A stretch of DNA of 64,000 nucleotides from Variovorax sp. OAS795 (GTDB lineage: Bacteria; Pseudomonadota; Gammaproteobacteria; Burkholderiales; Burkholderiaceae_C). Where the stretch lies: contig NZ_JBEPOH010000002.1 of NCBI RefSeq assembly GCF_040546685.1, positions 310,001 through 374,000 on the forward strand, in the 5' to 3' direction. How positions within the stretch are numbered: position 1 is the stretch's first letter; each line of letters begins with the position of its first letter. The notes beneath the pieces are model-generated. The model was not told the origin of the DNA. It was given only the letters and a program-made list of their open reading frames with translations, and made no database searches. The translations under genes were made by a program, and so were the position numbers. Below, piece after piece: positions 35,612 to 43,822 of this stretch.

Positions 35612-36367
35612 ATGGCCGGTTCTGAACATTGCGTGGCGGTAGCGCTTCTCGACACCCGCAAGGAGCGCCGAACCGCCTTGCAAGACATGCTGGCCACGCT
35701 TGGGCACGAGGCCACGGGCTACGGCAACCCGGCCGACCTGCTGGTGGCTTTCTGCATCGGCCAGCGCTTCGACCTGCTGCTGCTCACACTGGACGACCCG
35801 GCCATGCAAGAAAGCATGGCCGAGGTCTGCAAGAAGCTTTGCATGCCGACGCTCCTGGTCGTCGACAACAACGATTGGCCGCAACTGCCGCCCCCAGGCG
35901 CTGAAGAAACACCGTGGGACGACATCATCTGCTTCGAGGCCGGGCACACGCGGGTTCATGAACTGGGCTGGCGCATCCAGGCGCTGCTGCACCGAAGAAC
36001 CGTGCCTTCGCGTGCCCCGCGGCGCGCAGGTGAAACCACCTGGGGCGACTACCGCTTCATTCCCGACAGCACCACCGTGCTGCACCGGGGCCGCGAAATC
36101 CGCCTCTCGCCGCTCGAACTGGCCTTTGCACTCGAGCTGTTCCGCAACGTGGGCCGCGTGCTGAGCCGCGACTGGCTGCTCGATGCGCTGTGGCCCAACC
36201 GGCGCAGGCTGGAGAGCCAGCGCACGGTCGACGTCTGCGCCACCAAGGTGCGCAAGAAGCTGGCCCTCTCCAATGAAAACGGCTTTGTGCTGCGTGCCAT
36301 CTACGGGCAGGGCTATCAGCTCGTCGCCGTGTCGATGAGCGGCGGCCCACCTCGCCAGTCTCCATAG
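35612..36367 (+). CDS. OmpR-type regulator with degenerate receiver
   Basis: A 251-residue protein with an OmpR-class winged HTH (LSPLELAFALELFRNVGRVL, RTVDVCATKVRKKLAL, YGQGYQLV). The N-terminal domain has the length of a receiver, but the phosphoacceptor position holds Thr59 (FDLLLLTLDDPAM). The acidic pocket is reduced (LLDTRKE), and the conserved Lys loop is replaced by DDIICFEAG. It is probably a phosphorylation-independent regulator. It lies 350 nt before the autotransporter on the same strand and is divergent from the canonical regulator. Confidence 0.85.
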   Translation: MAGSEHCVAVALLDTRKERRTALQDMLATLGHEATGYGNPADLLVAFCIGQRFDLLLLTLDDPAMQESMAEVCKKLCMPTLLVVDNNDWPQLPPPGAEETPWDDIICFEAGHTRVHELGWRIQALLHRRTVPSRAPRRAGETTWGDYRFIPDSTTVLHRGREIRLSPLELAFALELFRNVGRVLSRDWLLDALWPNRRRLESQRTVDVCATKVRKKLALSNENGFVLRAIYGQGYQLVAVSMSGGPPRQSP

Positions 36368-36425
36368 CGCCCAGGGGACTCTCCGGCGGCCGAGCCCGCC
36401 AATTGTTAACAAATGCGTTGGCAAC

Positions 36426-36447
36426 TGTCATGCATTGTCAAACGACT
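36426..36447 (+). promoter_or_regulatory. 22-bp shared regulatory element, copy 2 (autotransporter)
   Basis: Reads TGTCATGCATTGTCAAACGA then CT and is identical to the reverse strand of 32840-32861. It starts 292 nt before the autotransporter ATG. Flanks differ after one further mismatch, so the identity is confined to the element. Confidence 0.7.
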
Positions 36448-36544
36448 GGGTTTGGTAAAGAAGTGTTCATAAAGTTGACCGAAATGTGTCGGGAATGGGC
36501 TCCTGTTGCGCACTTTTCACTGCTTGGCCGCCGCAAAAACAACG

Positions 36545-36577
36545 GTGAAAAGACAGTGAACAAATGTGTGACCTAGT
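36545..36577 (+). promoter_or_regulatory. tandem GTGA repeats, candidate OmpR-type activator site
   Basis: GTGAAAAGACA, GTGAACAAATG and TGTGACCTAGT follow one another, with GTGA at 36545, 36556 and 36568. The second unit is nearly identical to the repeat unit at 35477-35487. The block ends 8 nt before a -10-like TATTAC. Confidence 0.6.
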
Positions 36578-36717
36578 GCCTTTGTATTACTCGACATTGC
36601 CAATAGCCTCCGGCCCATTGCACATCCAGTGCGCCGGCCACAGCAGCGAATAGCCGAAAAGTTCTCGTCTATGCCTTGCTCCCGGGCTCCTCTTTTCTTT
36701 TCGGCAAGGTCAGACAA

Positions 36718-39700
36718 ATGAACACCTCTTATCGCAGTGTCTACAACGAGGCACTGGGCTCATGGGTAGCGGCCAGCGAGCTTGGCTCGGTGCGCGGCAA
36801 GAAATCTTCATCGCGCATGTCACTTGCTGCGGCCCTCGTGGCCACGGCTGGACTGGGGGCGTCGCCGTTCGCCTGGGCGGCCAACGAGTGCGGGGCGGAG
36901 GCCGTGGGCGCCGACACCATCAACTGCGCTGCCGGGGCCTATCCCGCGGGCATCAGCTACGCCAACTCCGATGGCCTGACGCTGAACCTGAACAATGCGG
37001 GGATCACCGCATCGGGCTCGGGATTGGGCTCCGTCGTGCAAGTGGTGTCGTCCGCGACGAACACCAACACCGTGACCGTCAACGCCCTGAGCTTCGGCAC
37101 GATCACGTTGATTGGCGGAACCTCGTTCTACTCCATCGTTGCGAACAACGCAGGCACTGCGGGCGACGCCGTTACAACGCTCGGCAGCGGCACGATCAGC
37201 AACGGCGGAGCCTTCGGCTATGGGCTGTATAGCGTTATCAGCAATGCAGCGAATACCGGCACGGCAAGCGTCTCGATGGCGGGCGGCACGATCAATACGG
37301 CTGGCAACAACGCCGCCGGGCTCAGGGCCGAAAACAACGGCCTGGGCAATGCCGAGATCCAGATGACCGGCGGCACGATCACCACGACGAAATCCGGATC
37401 GTATGGCGCGTACGCCAACGTCACGAACACGAGCAGCACAGCGGACGCCACCATCGCCATGAGCGGCGGTCAGATCACCACGACGACCCTCAACGGCTAC
37501 GGCCTCTTCGCCGAAAACCTCGGCCTCGGTGACACCCAGGTCACCATGTCGGGCGGCAGCATTTCCACGGCCGGCCAAAGTGGATTCGGTATTCGCGCCT
37601 GGGGAAGAAACGCCTTGGGGACGGGGTCGGTCGGCATTGGGATGACCAATAGCACCGTGGCGACGACCGGTACTTTAGACAGCATCGGCTTGTACGTGCA
37701 GAATGACGGCCTTGGCTCTGTCGACGTCTCGGTGGGCGTAGGGAGCACCATCACGACCAAGGGCGGCAGCGCGACAGGCGTGTGGAGCATCATCGGCAAC
37801 ACGGCGAGCACGGCGACGGTTACCACCACCGTCTCGGACAACGCCCTGATCAGCACGGCGGGATTCGGCGCCCCGGGCGTGCTGAGTTTCAACAGAGGCC
37901 TGGGCGATGCCGTGGCCACCTCGACCGCCACCCGCGGGATCAGCACCACGGGCAGTGGCAGCAGCGGGCTCGTTGCGTGGGTTGTCAATGCCGCCAGCAC
38001 CGGCACTGCGACCGCCACCAATGGCGGCGTCATCAGCACGGCGGGCCTAAACAGCTACGGCGTCCATGCCCTCAACCAGGGAATGGGCGCGGCCAATGCG
38101 AGCCTGACGGGCGGCACCGTCACCACGCTGGGCAGCAACGCCGAGGGCGTCAGGGCGGAGGTGGCCAACGTGGCCAGCCCATCGGCGGCCACGGCCCTCA
38201 TGTCGGGCGGCGCCATCAGCACCGCCGGCACGTCGGCCTCAGGCATTTCAGCCGTCAACAATGGCCTGGGCAATGCAGACATCCAGATCACCGGTGGAAC
38301 GATCGATACGACGGGCTTGAGCGGCTACGGCGCATTCGCCACGGTCAACAACAAGAGCAGCGCGGCGGACGCCACCCTCACGATGAGTGCCGGCCAGGTC
38401 ACCACGTCGGGCACGGGCGGCGGGGGCCTTGCTGCGCAAACCTATGGCGTCGGCGATGTCCAGGTCACCGTTTCGGGCACCTCGACCGTGACCACCACCG
38501 GCGTGGGTGCCGCGGGCATCAATGCCTCGTCGCTCGTTTTTCCCGGCGCCGGAACGGGAACGGTGGACGTGGTGGTGAGCGGTGCCAGCGTGTCGACTTC
38601 TGGCAACTCCAGCTATGGCGTGGTCGGCAGCACCAACAGCCTGGGCGCCGTGAGCATCCTGAACGAGGGCGGGACCATATCCACCACGGGGCAGGACGCC
38701 ACCGGTGTCTGGGCCGTGATCGGCAATGCCGCGAGCACCGCCACGGTCACCACCACCAACACCCAGGTCGGCAATGTCGGCACGATCACCACGGCCGGCG
38801 ACAACGCCCTGGGCATGTACAGCCTGAACCAGGGCATGGGCGATGCGGTGGCAACTTCGAGCGGCGGCATCACCACGGCGGGCGCCTCCAGCAGCGCGCT
38901 GGTGGCGCAGGTTTCCAATGCGGCCAGCACCGCAACGGCGACGGCCACCAATGATGGCGGCGACGTCGTCACGGCCGGCGGTTCGAGCCACGGCATCTAC
39001 GCCCTGAACCAGGGCCTCGGGGCAGCCAATGCGACGCTGACGGCAGGCGCCGCTACCACCACCGGCACGAGCGCCGACGCCCTCCGCGCCGAGGTTTCCA
39101 ACCCCGCCAGCGTCGCCACGGCTTCGGCGCTCAACAGCGGCGGTGCGATCTCGACCGGGGGCTCTACCAGCCAGGGCATCCATGCCCTCAACCAGGGCCT
39201 GGGCGATGCGATGGCGGCGATGACCGGTGGCAGCCTCACCACGGCCGGCTTCCTCGCGAAGGGCCTCTTTGCCGAGATCACCAACCCTGCCAGCACGGCA
39301 ACCGCCAGCGCCACCATGGACGATGGCACGCTCGCGACCTCGGGCCTGCGGGGCTATGGTGTCTACGCCCTCAATGCCGGGCTGGGCGCGGCCAACGCCG
39401 TGTTGAACGGCGGCGCCGTCAGCACCACCGGCGCCTTCGCCTTCGGTGTCAATGCGGAAATCAGCAACCTGGCCAGCACGGCGACCACAACCGCCGCCAT
39501 GAACGGCGGCACGCTCCAGACCGCGGGCCCGGGCGGCTTCGGCCTTTTCAGCGAGAACCTGGGCCTGGGCGCTTCCAACGCCACCCTGACCGGCGGCGAC
39601 ATCACGACCACCGGCGACGTCGGCTATGGCATCCTGGCGCGCACGAGCAGTGGCAACAGCACCGCCGCAGCCACCGCAACAGTGAGTGGCGGCAGCGTCT

Positions 39701-42069
39701 CCACCTCTGGCGCCTCTGCGTCGGGTGTGGCCGCCTATGTCGGTCGCACCGGCGTGGCTTCGGTCCAGATGAGTGGCGGCAGCGTCACGGCCACGGGTAC
39801 CGACTCGGACGGCCTGTGGGCCTGGAGCCCAAGCGGCACCTACCAGGTCAGCCTCACCGGCGGCTCCGTCAAGAGCGGCGCTGGCCTGGCCGCCGGCATC
39901 CACACCGCGGCCGCAGGCGGCGGCACCATCACCATCGGCGCGGGCGCCACGCTTGACGGATCGTTGTCCGGTATCGCCATCCGCGACGGCGACCCTGCCC
40001 GCACCGGCACCGACACCCTCGGCGGCAACGCCACCGTCACCACCGCCGGCACCGTCACCGGCGACGCCATCCTGGGCCTGGGCCACGACAGCTTCACCCT
40101 CACCGGCGGCAGCTACACCGGCAATATTTATGGCGACGACAAGCTCGCCAGCGCCAGCGACGGCAACGACCGCTTCACCTGGACCGGCGGCACCCTCGCG
40201 GGCGGCTTCTACGGCCAGAACGGCTCCGACACCGCCCTCGTCTCCGCCGCCGGCTACGACGCCAGCCAGATCCTGGACGGCGGCGACGACGTCTTAGCGG
40301 CCGACGGCTGGGTCGACACCCTCACCCTCAAGGGCCTCACCGTCACCGCCGGCGGCGACACCCTGCGCAACTGGGAAACCCTCGTCCTGGACGACACCCG
40401 CCTCACCCTGGCCGGCAACCCCCTCACCGTGGGCGCCGGCGTGGACGGCAGCGGCAACCCCATGGGCCTCGTGATCCAGCCCACCAGCAGCGTCTTCATG
40501 GGCCAGCCGGCCTTCACGATCAATGGCGACGTGCACAACGCCGGCCAGATCGACCTGCGCACCGCCACCCCCGGCAACGTGCTGAGCCTGTACGGCAACT
40601 ACGCCGGCACCAACGGCATCGTGCGGCTGAACACCTCGCTGGGCGGCGATGCCAGCGCCACCGACAAGCTCGTGGTCAACGGCAACACCAGCGGCACCAC
40701 CCGCGTGTTCGTCACCAACGTGGGCGGCGCCGGCGCGGCCACCGTCAACGGCATCCAGGTGGTGCAGGTCAGCGGCAGCTCCAGCGACGGCAACTTCACC
40801 CTGGCCGCCCCCGTGCAGGCCGGCGCCTACGAGTACGGCCTGCACCGCGGCGGGCGCACCGATGGCGACGCCAACAGCTTCTATCTGAGCAGCACCTACA
40901 ACACGCCGGTGCCTGCCCCGGCACCGGCCCCGGCACCTGCACCTGCACCGGCCCCCGCGCCAGCGCCTGCACCGGCCCCCGGCGCGAGCCCGGCCCCTGC
41001 ACCCGCGCCGGCCCCTGCCGCCGCCCCCGTGCCTGCGCCTGCCCCCATCCCCGTGCGCCCGCCCGAGGTGCTGCGCCCCGCGGTCGCCGGCTACGCCATG
41101 GGCCCCATGGCCAGCGCCGAACTCGGCCTGAGCCTCCTGGGCAGCCTGCACAAGCGCGTGGGCGAGCAGCAGAGCCTCAAGTGGGACCACTGCGGCTGCG
41201 GTGACGCCGCCCCCGGCGACCAGGCCTGGGGCCGCGTGCAGGCCAGCCGCCTGAACGTCGACGGGCAGAACCAGTTCGGCTTTGCGCAGAACCAGAAATT
41301 CTTCCAGGTCGGCAAGGACCTGATGGTGCGCTACAGCGGCGAGGCCGGCGACAAGTCGCGCAGCCACACCGGCCTGAGCCTGGGCTACGGCAACGCCGGC
41401 GCCGAGTTCAGCGACCGCCGCCGCGAGGCCGCCGGCATGGGCGCCTACACCGGCCGCATGAAGGCCGAGATGCTCACCCTGGGCGCCTACCACACGCGCT
41501 ACGCCGACAACGGCAGCTACCTGGACCTGGTCGGCCAGCTGCACCTGGCGCGCAACCAGTACACCGACAAGTACGCCGACAAGGCCACCCAGCGCGGCGC
41601 GGGCCTGGGCCTGAGCGCGGAGGTCGGTCGGCCCTGGCAGATCGGCGACAGCCAGTGGCTCATCGAGCCGCAGGCCCAGCTGACCTACCAGGCCACGCGC
41701 TACCGCGGCTTTGCCGACCGCGTCTCGGCCGTGGACGGCTTCACCAGCCAGAGCCTGCGCGCGCGCCTCGGGGCACGCCTGGCCTGGAACGACAAGGCCG
41801 AGCGCGCCGACAAGCTCACGCGCACCAACACCTTCTACGTCACGGCCAACCTGGTCCACGAGTTCCTCGACCCCGAGACCGTGACCGTGGGCGGCACCCC
41901 CGTGCGCGAGCAGTGGGGCAAGAAGACCTGGGCCGAGCTGGGCCTGGGCGCGCAGCTGCCGCTGTCCAAGTCCACTTACCTGTACGGCGGGCTGCAGTAC
42001 CAGCGCGCGCTGGGCGGCGGCGGGCGCGACGGCTTCGCGGGACAGGCCGGCGTGCGGGTGTCCTGGTAA
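36718..42069 (+). CDS. giant repeat-rich autotransporter with ESPR signal
   Basis: A 1783-residue type V secreted protein. Residues 1-54 are an extended signal peptide (MNTSYRSVYNEALGSWVAAS, ESPR) with cleavage near AWA. The passenger (about 60-1390) is a beta-helix-like array of Gly/Ser/Thr/Ala-rich repeats. A Pro-Ala linker (about 1396-1449) leads to a C-terminal autotransporter beta-barrel of about 330 residues ending VRVSW. Two units alternate: about 30 residues with NxGLGxA, and about 33 with NxASTAT. Adhesin- or biofilm-type surface display is inferred. Codon use becomes more GC3-extreme after about 39.9 kb. The start ATG at 36718 is fixed by the ESPR. Confidence 0.92.
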   Translation: MNTSYRSVYNEALGSWVAASELGSVRGKKSSSRMSLAAALVATAGLGASPFAWAANECGAEAVGADTINCAAGAYPAGISYANSDGLTLNLNNAGITASGSGLGSVVQVVSSATNTNTVTVNALSFGTITLIGGTSFYSIVANNAGTAGDAVTTLGSGTISNGGAFGYGLYSVISNAANTGTASVSMAGGTINTAGNNAAGLRAENNGLGNAEIQMTGGTITTTKSGSYGAYANVTNTSSTADATIAMSGGQITTTTLNGYGLFAENLGLGDTQVTMSGGSISTAGQSGFGIRAWGRNALGTGSVGIGMTNSTVATTGTLDSIGLYVQNDGLGSVDVSVGVGSTITTKGGSATGVWSIIGNTASTATVTTTVSDNALISTAGFGAPGVLSFNRGLGDAVATSTATRGISTTGSGSSGLVAWVVNAASTGTATATNGGVISTAGLNSYGVHALNQGMGAANASLTGGTVTTLGSNAEGVRAEVANVASPSAATALMSGGAISTAGTSASGISAVNNGLGNADIQITGGTIDTTGLSGYGAFATVNNKSSAADATLTMSAGQVTTSGTGGGGLAAQTYGVGDVQVTVSGTSTVTTTGVGAAGINASSLVFPGAGTGTVDVVVSGASVSTSGNSSYGVVGSTNSLGAVSILNEGGTISTTGQDATGVWAVIGNAASTATVTTTNTQVGNVGTITTAGDNALGMYSLNQGMGDAVATSSGGITTAGASSSALVAQVSNAASTATATATNDGGDVVTAGGSSHGIYALNQGLGAANATLTAGAATTTGTSADALRAEVSNPASVATASALNSGGAISTGGSTSQGIHALNQGLGDAMAAMTGGSLTTAGFLAKGLFAEITNPASTATASATMDDGTLATSGLRGYGVYALNAGLGAANAVLNGGAVSTTGAFAFGVNAEISNLASTATTTAAMNGGTLQTAGPGGFGLFSENLGLGASNATLTGGDITTTGDVGYGILARTSSGNSTAAATATVSGGSVSTSGASASGVAAYVGRTGVASVQMSGGSVTATGTDSDGLWAWSPSGTYQVSLTGGSVKSGAGLAAGIHTAAAGGGTITIGAGATLDGSLSGIAIRDGDPARTGTDTLGGNATVTTAGTVTGDAILGLGHDSFTLTGGSYTGNIYGDDKLASASDGNDRFTWTGGTLAGGFYGQNGSDTALVSAAGYDASQILDGGDDVLAADGWVDTLTLKGLTVTAGGDTLRNWETLVLDDTRLTLAGNPLTVGAGVDGSGNPMGLVIQPTSSVFMGQPAFTINGDVHNAGQIDLRTATPGNVLSLYGNYAGTNGIVRLNTSLGGDASATDKLVVNGNTSGTTRVFVTNVGGAGAATVNGIQVVQVSGSSSDGNFTLAAPVQAGAYEYGLHRGGRTDGDANSFYLSSTYNTPVPAPAPAPAPAPAPAPAPAPAPAPGASPAPAPAPAPAAAPVPAPAPIPVRPPEVLRPAVAGYAMGPMASAELGLSLLGSLHKRVGEQQSLKWDHCGCGDAAPGDQAWGRVQASRLNVDGQNQFGFAQNQKFFQVGKDLMVRYSGEAGDKSRSHTGLSLGYGNAGAEFSDRRREAAGMGAYTGRMKAEMLTLGAYHTRYADNGSYLDLVGQLHLARNQYTDKYADKATQRGAGLGLSAEVGRPWQIGDSQWLIEPQAQLTYQATRYRGFADRVSAVDGFTSQSLRARLGARLAWNDKAERADKLTRTNTFYVTANLVHEFLDPETVTVGGTPVREQWGKKTWAELGLGAQLPLSKSTYLYGGLQYQRALGGGGRDGFAGQAGVRVSW
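37280..39830 (+). repeat. degenerate coding tandem repeats of the passenger domain
   Basis: Alternating units encode about 30 residues (pattern GTINTAGNNAAGLRAENNGL then GNAEIQMTGG) and about 33 residues (pattern GTITTTKSGSYGAYANVTNT then SSTADATIAMSGG). The combined period is about 63 residues, or 190 nt. Copies differ at many positions, so they are old duplications kept for structure. Confidence 0.7.
40906..41064 (+). repeat. Pro-Ala-encoding low-complexity linker
   Basis: A run of CC(N)GC(N) codons encodes a Pro-Ala dipeptide repeat of about 50 residues between passenger and beta-barrel. Such tracts form stiff extended spacers across the peptidoglycan or cell surface. The repetitive DNA could change length by slippage without shifting frame in 6-nt steps. 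Confidence 0.85.
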
Positions 42070-42108
42070 GCGGCCGGCTGGAACAAGCGAAACCACATCG
42101 ACATCACC

Positions 42109-42690
42109 ATGAACACAGCAGCATTCAACTCCACGACAGCCACCGCGGCCACCGCCCTGGTTCTTCTTCTCCTGGCGGGCTGCTCCAGCCTGCACGACGA
42201 GCGCTACAGCTGGTGCCAGGCGCAGGACTGCCGGCCCGCGCCGGTGGTCACGCAGGCGCCCAAGCCCCTGCCGCCGCCGCCGGCCCGGCCCGCCCCCCGG
42301 CGCGTCACGCTCAGCGCCGATGCGCTGTTCGCCTTCGACCGCTCGGGCCCGGCGGACATCCTGCCCCGGGGCCGCATCGAGCTGGACCGGCTGGCGCAGC
42401 AGCTGCGCGCCGAGGGCGTCGAGGTGCAGAGCCTCGTGATCACCGGCCATGCCGACCGGCTGGGCAGCGCCGCCTACAACGAGCAGCTGGCGCTGCGCCG
42501 CGCGGCGACCGTGCGCGATTACCTGCAGGGCGCGGGCCTGGCGATGCCGATGCAGGTGCGCTCCATGGGCGAGCGCGAGCCGGTGACCACCGGCTGCAAA
42601 GGCAACGCACGATCGCCCGCGCTGGTGGCCTGCCTGCAGCCGGACCGCAGGGTGGTGGTGGATATCCTGGGGCAGGCGCAGGGGCGGTAG
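42109..42690 (+). CDS. OmpA-family lipoprotein
   Basis: A 193-residue protein. Lipobox LLLLAGCSS (Cys at about residue 25), then a Pro-rich linker (PPPPARPAPRR), then an OmpA-like peptidoglycan-binding domain: LSADALFAFDRSGPADILP, VITGHADRLGSAAYNEQLAL, RRAATVRDYL. The gene starts 39 nt after the autotransporter stop, so they are probably co-transcribed. It should sit in the outer membrane and bind peptidoglycan, perhaps stabilising the autotransporter. Confidence 0.9.
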   Translation: MNTAAFNSTTATAATALVLLLLAGCSSLHDERYSWCQAQDCRPAPVVTQAPKPLPPPPARPAPRRVTLSADALFAFDRSGPADILPRGRIELDRLAQQLRAEGVEVQSLVITGHADRLGSAAYNEQLALRRAATVRDYLQGAGLAMPMQVRSMGEREPVTTGCKGNARSPALVACLQPDRRVVVDILGQAQGR

Positions 42691-42709
42691 CAGCCCGCAG
42701 CCCGTTGCC

Positions 42710-43669
42710 TCAGGCGGAGGCCGCGATGACCTCGTCGATGCGTGCGTCGTTCGTGGCCTCGGGTCGGCTGCGCGTGCGGCTGCGCTGGCCATCGATGGCC
42801 ACCGCGGGTTCGCCGTGCACCGTCACGCGACGCACCAGCCGCGGCTGGTTGCCGTAGTCGTTGATGGCAAAGTGCTGCGTGGCGCGGTTGTCCCAGATCG
42901 CCACGTCGTCCTGCTGCCAGCGCCAGCGCACTGTGTTCTCCAGGCGCGTCACGCGGTTCTGGAGCAACTCGAAGATGCGCGCCGACTCGCTGCTCGAAAG
43001 GCCCACGAGCTTCTTCACGAAATGCCCGAGCAGCAGCGCACGCTCGCCTGACACGGGGTGCACGTGCACGACCGGATGCTCGGCTTCGTACACCGCCGAA
43101 ACAAACACCTGGCGGTGGTGGCGCAGCCGTTCTTCATCCAGCTGCACGCGGTCGGCACCGTAGTCGTAGTCGTTGCTGTGCACGGCCCAGAGCTGGTCGG
43201 CAAGCTGCTTGAGCTGGGCCGGAAGCCGCTCGTAGGCGAGGGCGGTGTTGGCCCAGACCGTGTCGCCGCCATAGGCGGGGATCTTCACGCCGCGCAGGAT
43301 CGATATCTTGGGAAAGGCATCGACGAAGGTCACGTCGGTGTGCCACGAATCCGCGCGTCCGCCGCCCTTGGATGCATCGAGCTCGAACAGCTTGGTGCCC
43401 GTGGGGGAGGGCACCGTGGGGTGTGCCACCGTGCGGCCGAAGCGCGCACCGAAAGCCTGGTGCCCGGCATCGTCCAGGTGCCCCTGCCCGCGAAAGAACA
43501 GCACCTTGTATTTCACCAGCGCCGCATTGACCTGCTCGATCTCTTCCGGCGACAGGTCGGCCGAGAGCCTGAGGTCCTGCACTTCCCCGCCGATATGCCC
43601 CGCAACACGCCGGATGCGCAGATCGCCAAAGCTGGCGTCGATGGAAGAAGGGGGCGCGCTGTCGCTCAT
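42710..43669 (-). CDS. TauD/TfdA-family dioxygenase
   Basis: A 319-residue Fe(II)/2-oxoglutarate dioxygenase. HxD in ADSWHTDVTFVDAFPKISIL, and the distal His and Arg region VAIWDNRATQHFAINDYGNQ with RLVRRVTVHGE. The sequence is closest in feel to alkylsulfatase/taurine dioxygenase types (AtsK-like), which release sulfite or an aldehyde from sulfonates or sulfate esters. No sulfonate transporter is adjacent. It is convergent with the OmpA lipoprotein gene. Confidence 0.87.
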   Translation of the reverse strand: MSDSAPPSSIDASFGDLRIRRVAGHIGGEVQDLRLSADLSPEEIEQVNAALVKYKVLFFRGQGHLDDAGHQAFGARFGRTVAHPTVPSPTGTKLFELDASKGGGRADSWHTDVTFVDAFPKISILRGVKIPAYGGDTVWANTALAYERLPAQLKQLADQLWAVHSNDYDYGADRVQLDEERLRHHRQVFVSAVYEAEHPVVHVHPVSGERALLLGHFVKKLVGLSSSESARIFELLQNRVTRLENTVRWRWQQDDVAIWDNRATQHFAINDYGNQPRLVRRVTVHGEPAVAIDGQRSRTRSRPEATNDARIDEVIAASA

Positions 43670-43822
43670 CGGGGACTCCTGTTCGGACGTGACGTGAACC
43701 GTGACCGGCAGTGCCGGGGGCCACGAATTCTCTGGCCGCGCGCCGCAAGGGCAAACGAAGGAATCGTTGTGTCGACATGCGCGAATCTTCTTTGGCGAAG
43801 ATCCGGTTGCCTTGCCTGCGAT

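Larger units (their letters stand above)
36368..36717. promoter_or_regulatory. long regulatory leader of the autotransporter gene
   Basis: This 350-nt non-coding stretch is less GC-rich than its flanks. It contains GTTAACAAATGCG at 36405-36417, the 22-bp shared element at 36426-36447, an 8-bp inverted repeat (36513-36520 with 36545-36552) and tandem GTGA repeats at 36545-36577. A weak -10-like TATTAC lies at 36585-36590, just after the repeats, so an activator bound there could replace a -35 box. Confidence 0.6.

Noticed and set aside
36385..36400. GGCGG...CCGCC hairpin as terminator of the second response-regulator gene
   Set aside because: A 5-bp stem followed by mixed sequence, not a U-tract; too weak to call.
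38248..40086. 612-codon antisense frame over the passenger repeats
   Set aside because: Only reflects the repeat codon pattern on the sense strand.
40906..41064. Possible CRISPR or VNTR array
   Set aside because: The repeat is a coding Pro-Ala tract in frame, with no spacer-repeat structure.
40294..42792. 832-codon antisense frame over the autotransporter barrel
   Set aside because: Mirror of a strongly GC3-biased coding sequence; product is low-complexity Gly/Arg/His-rich.
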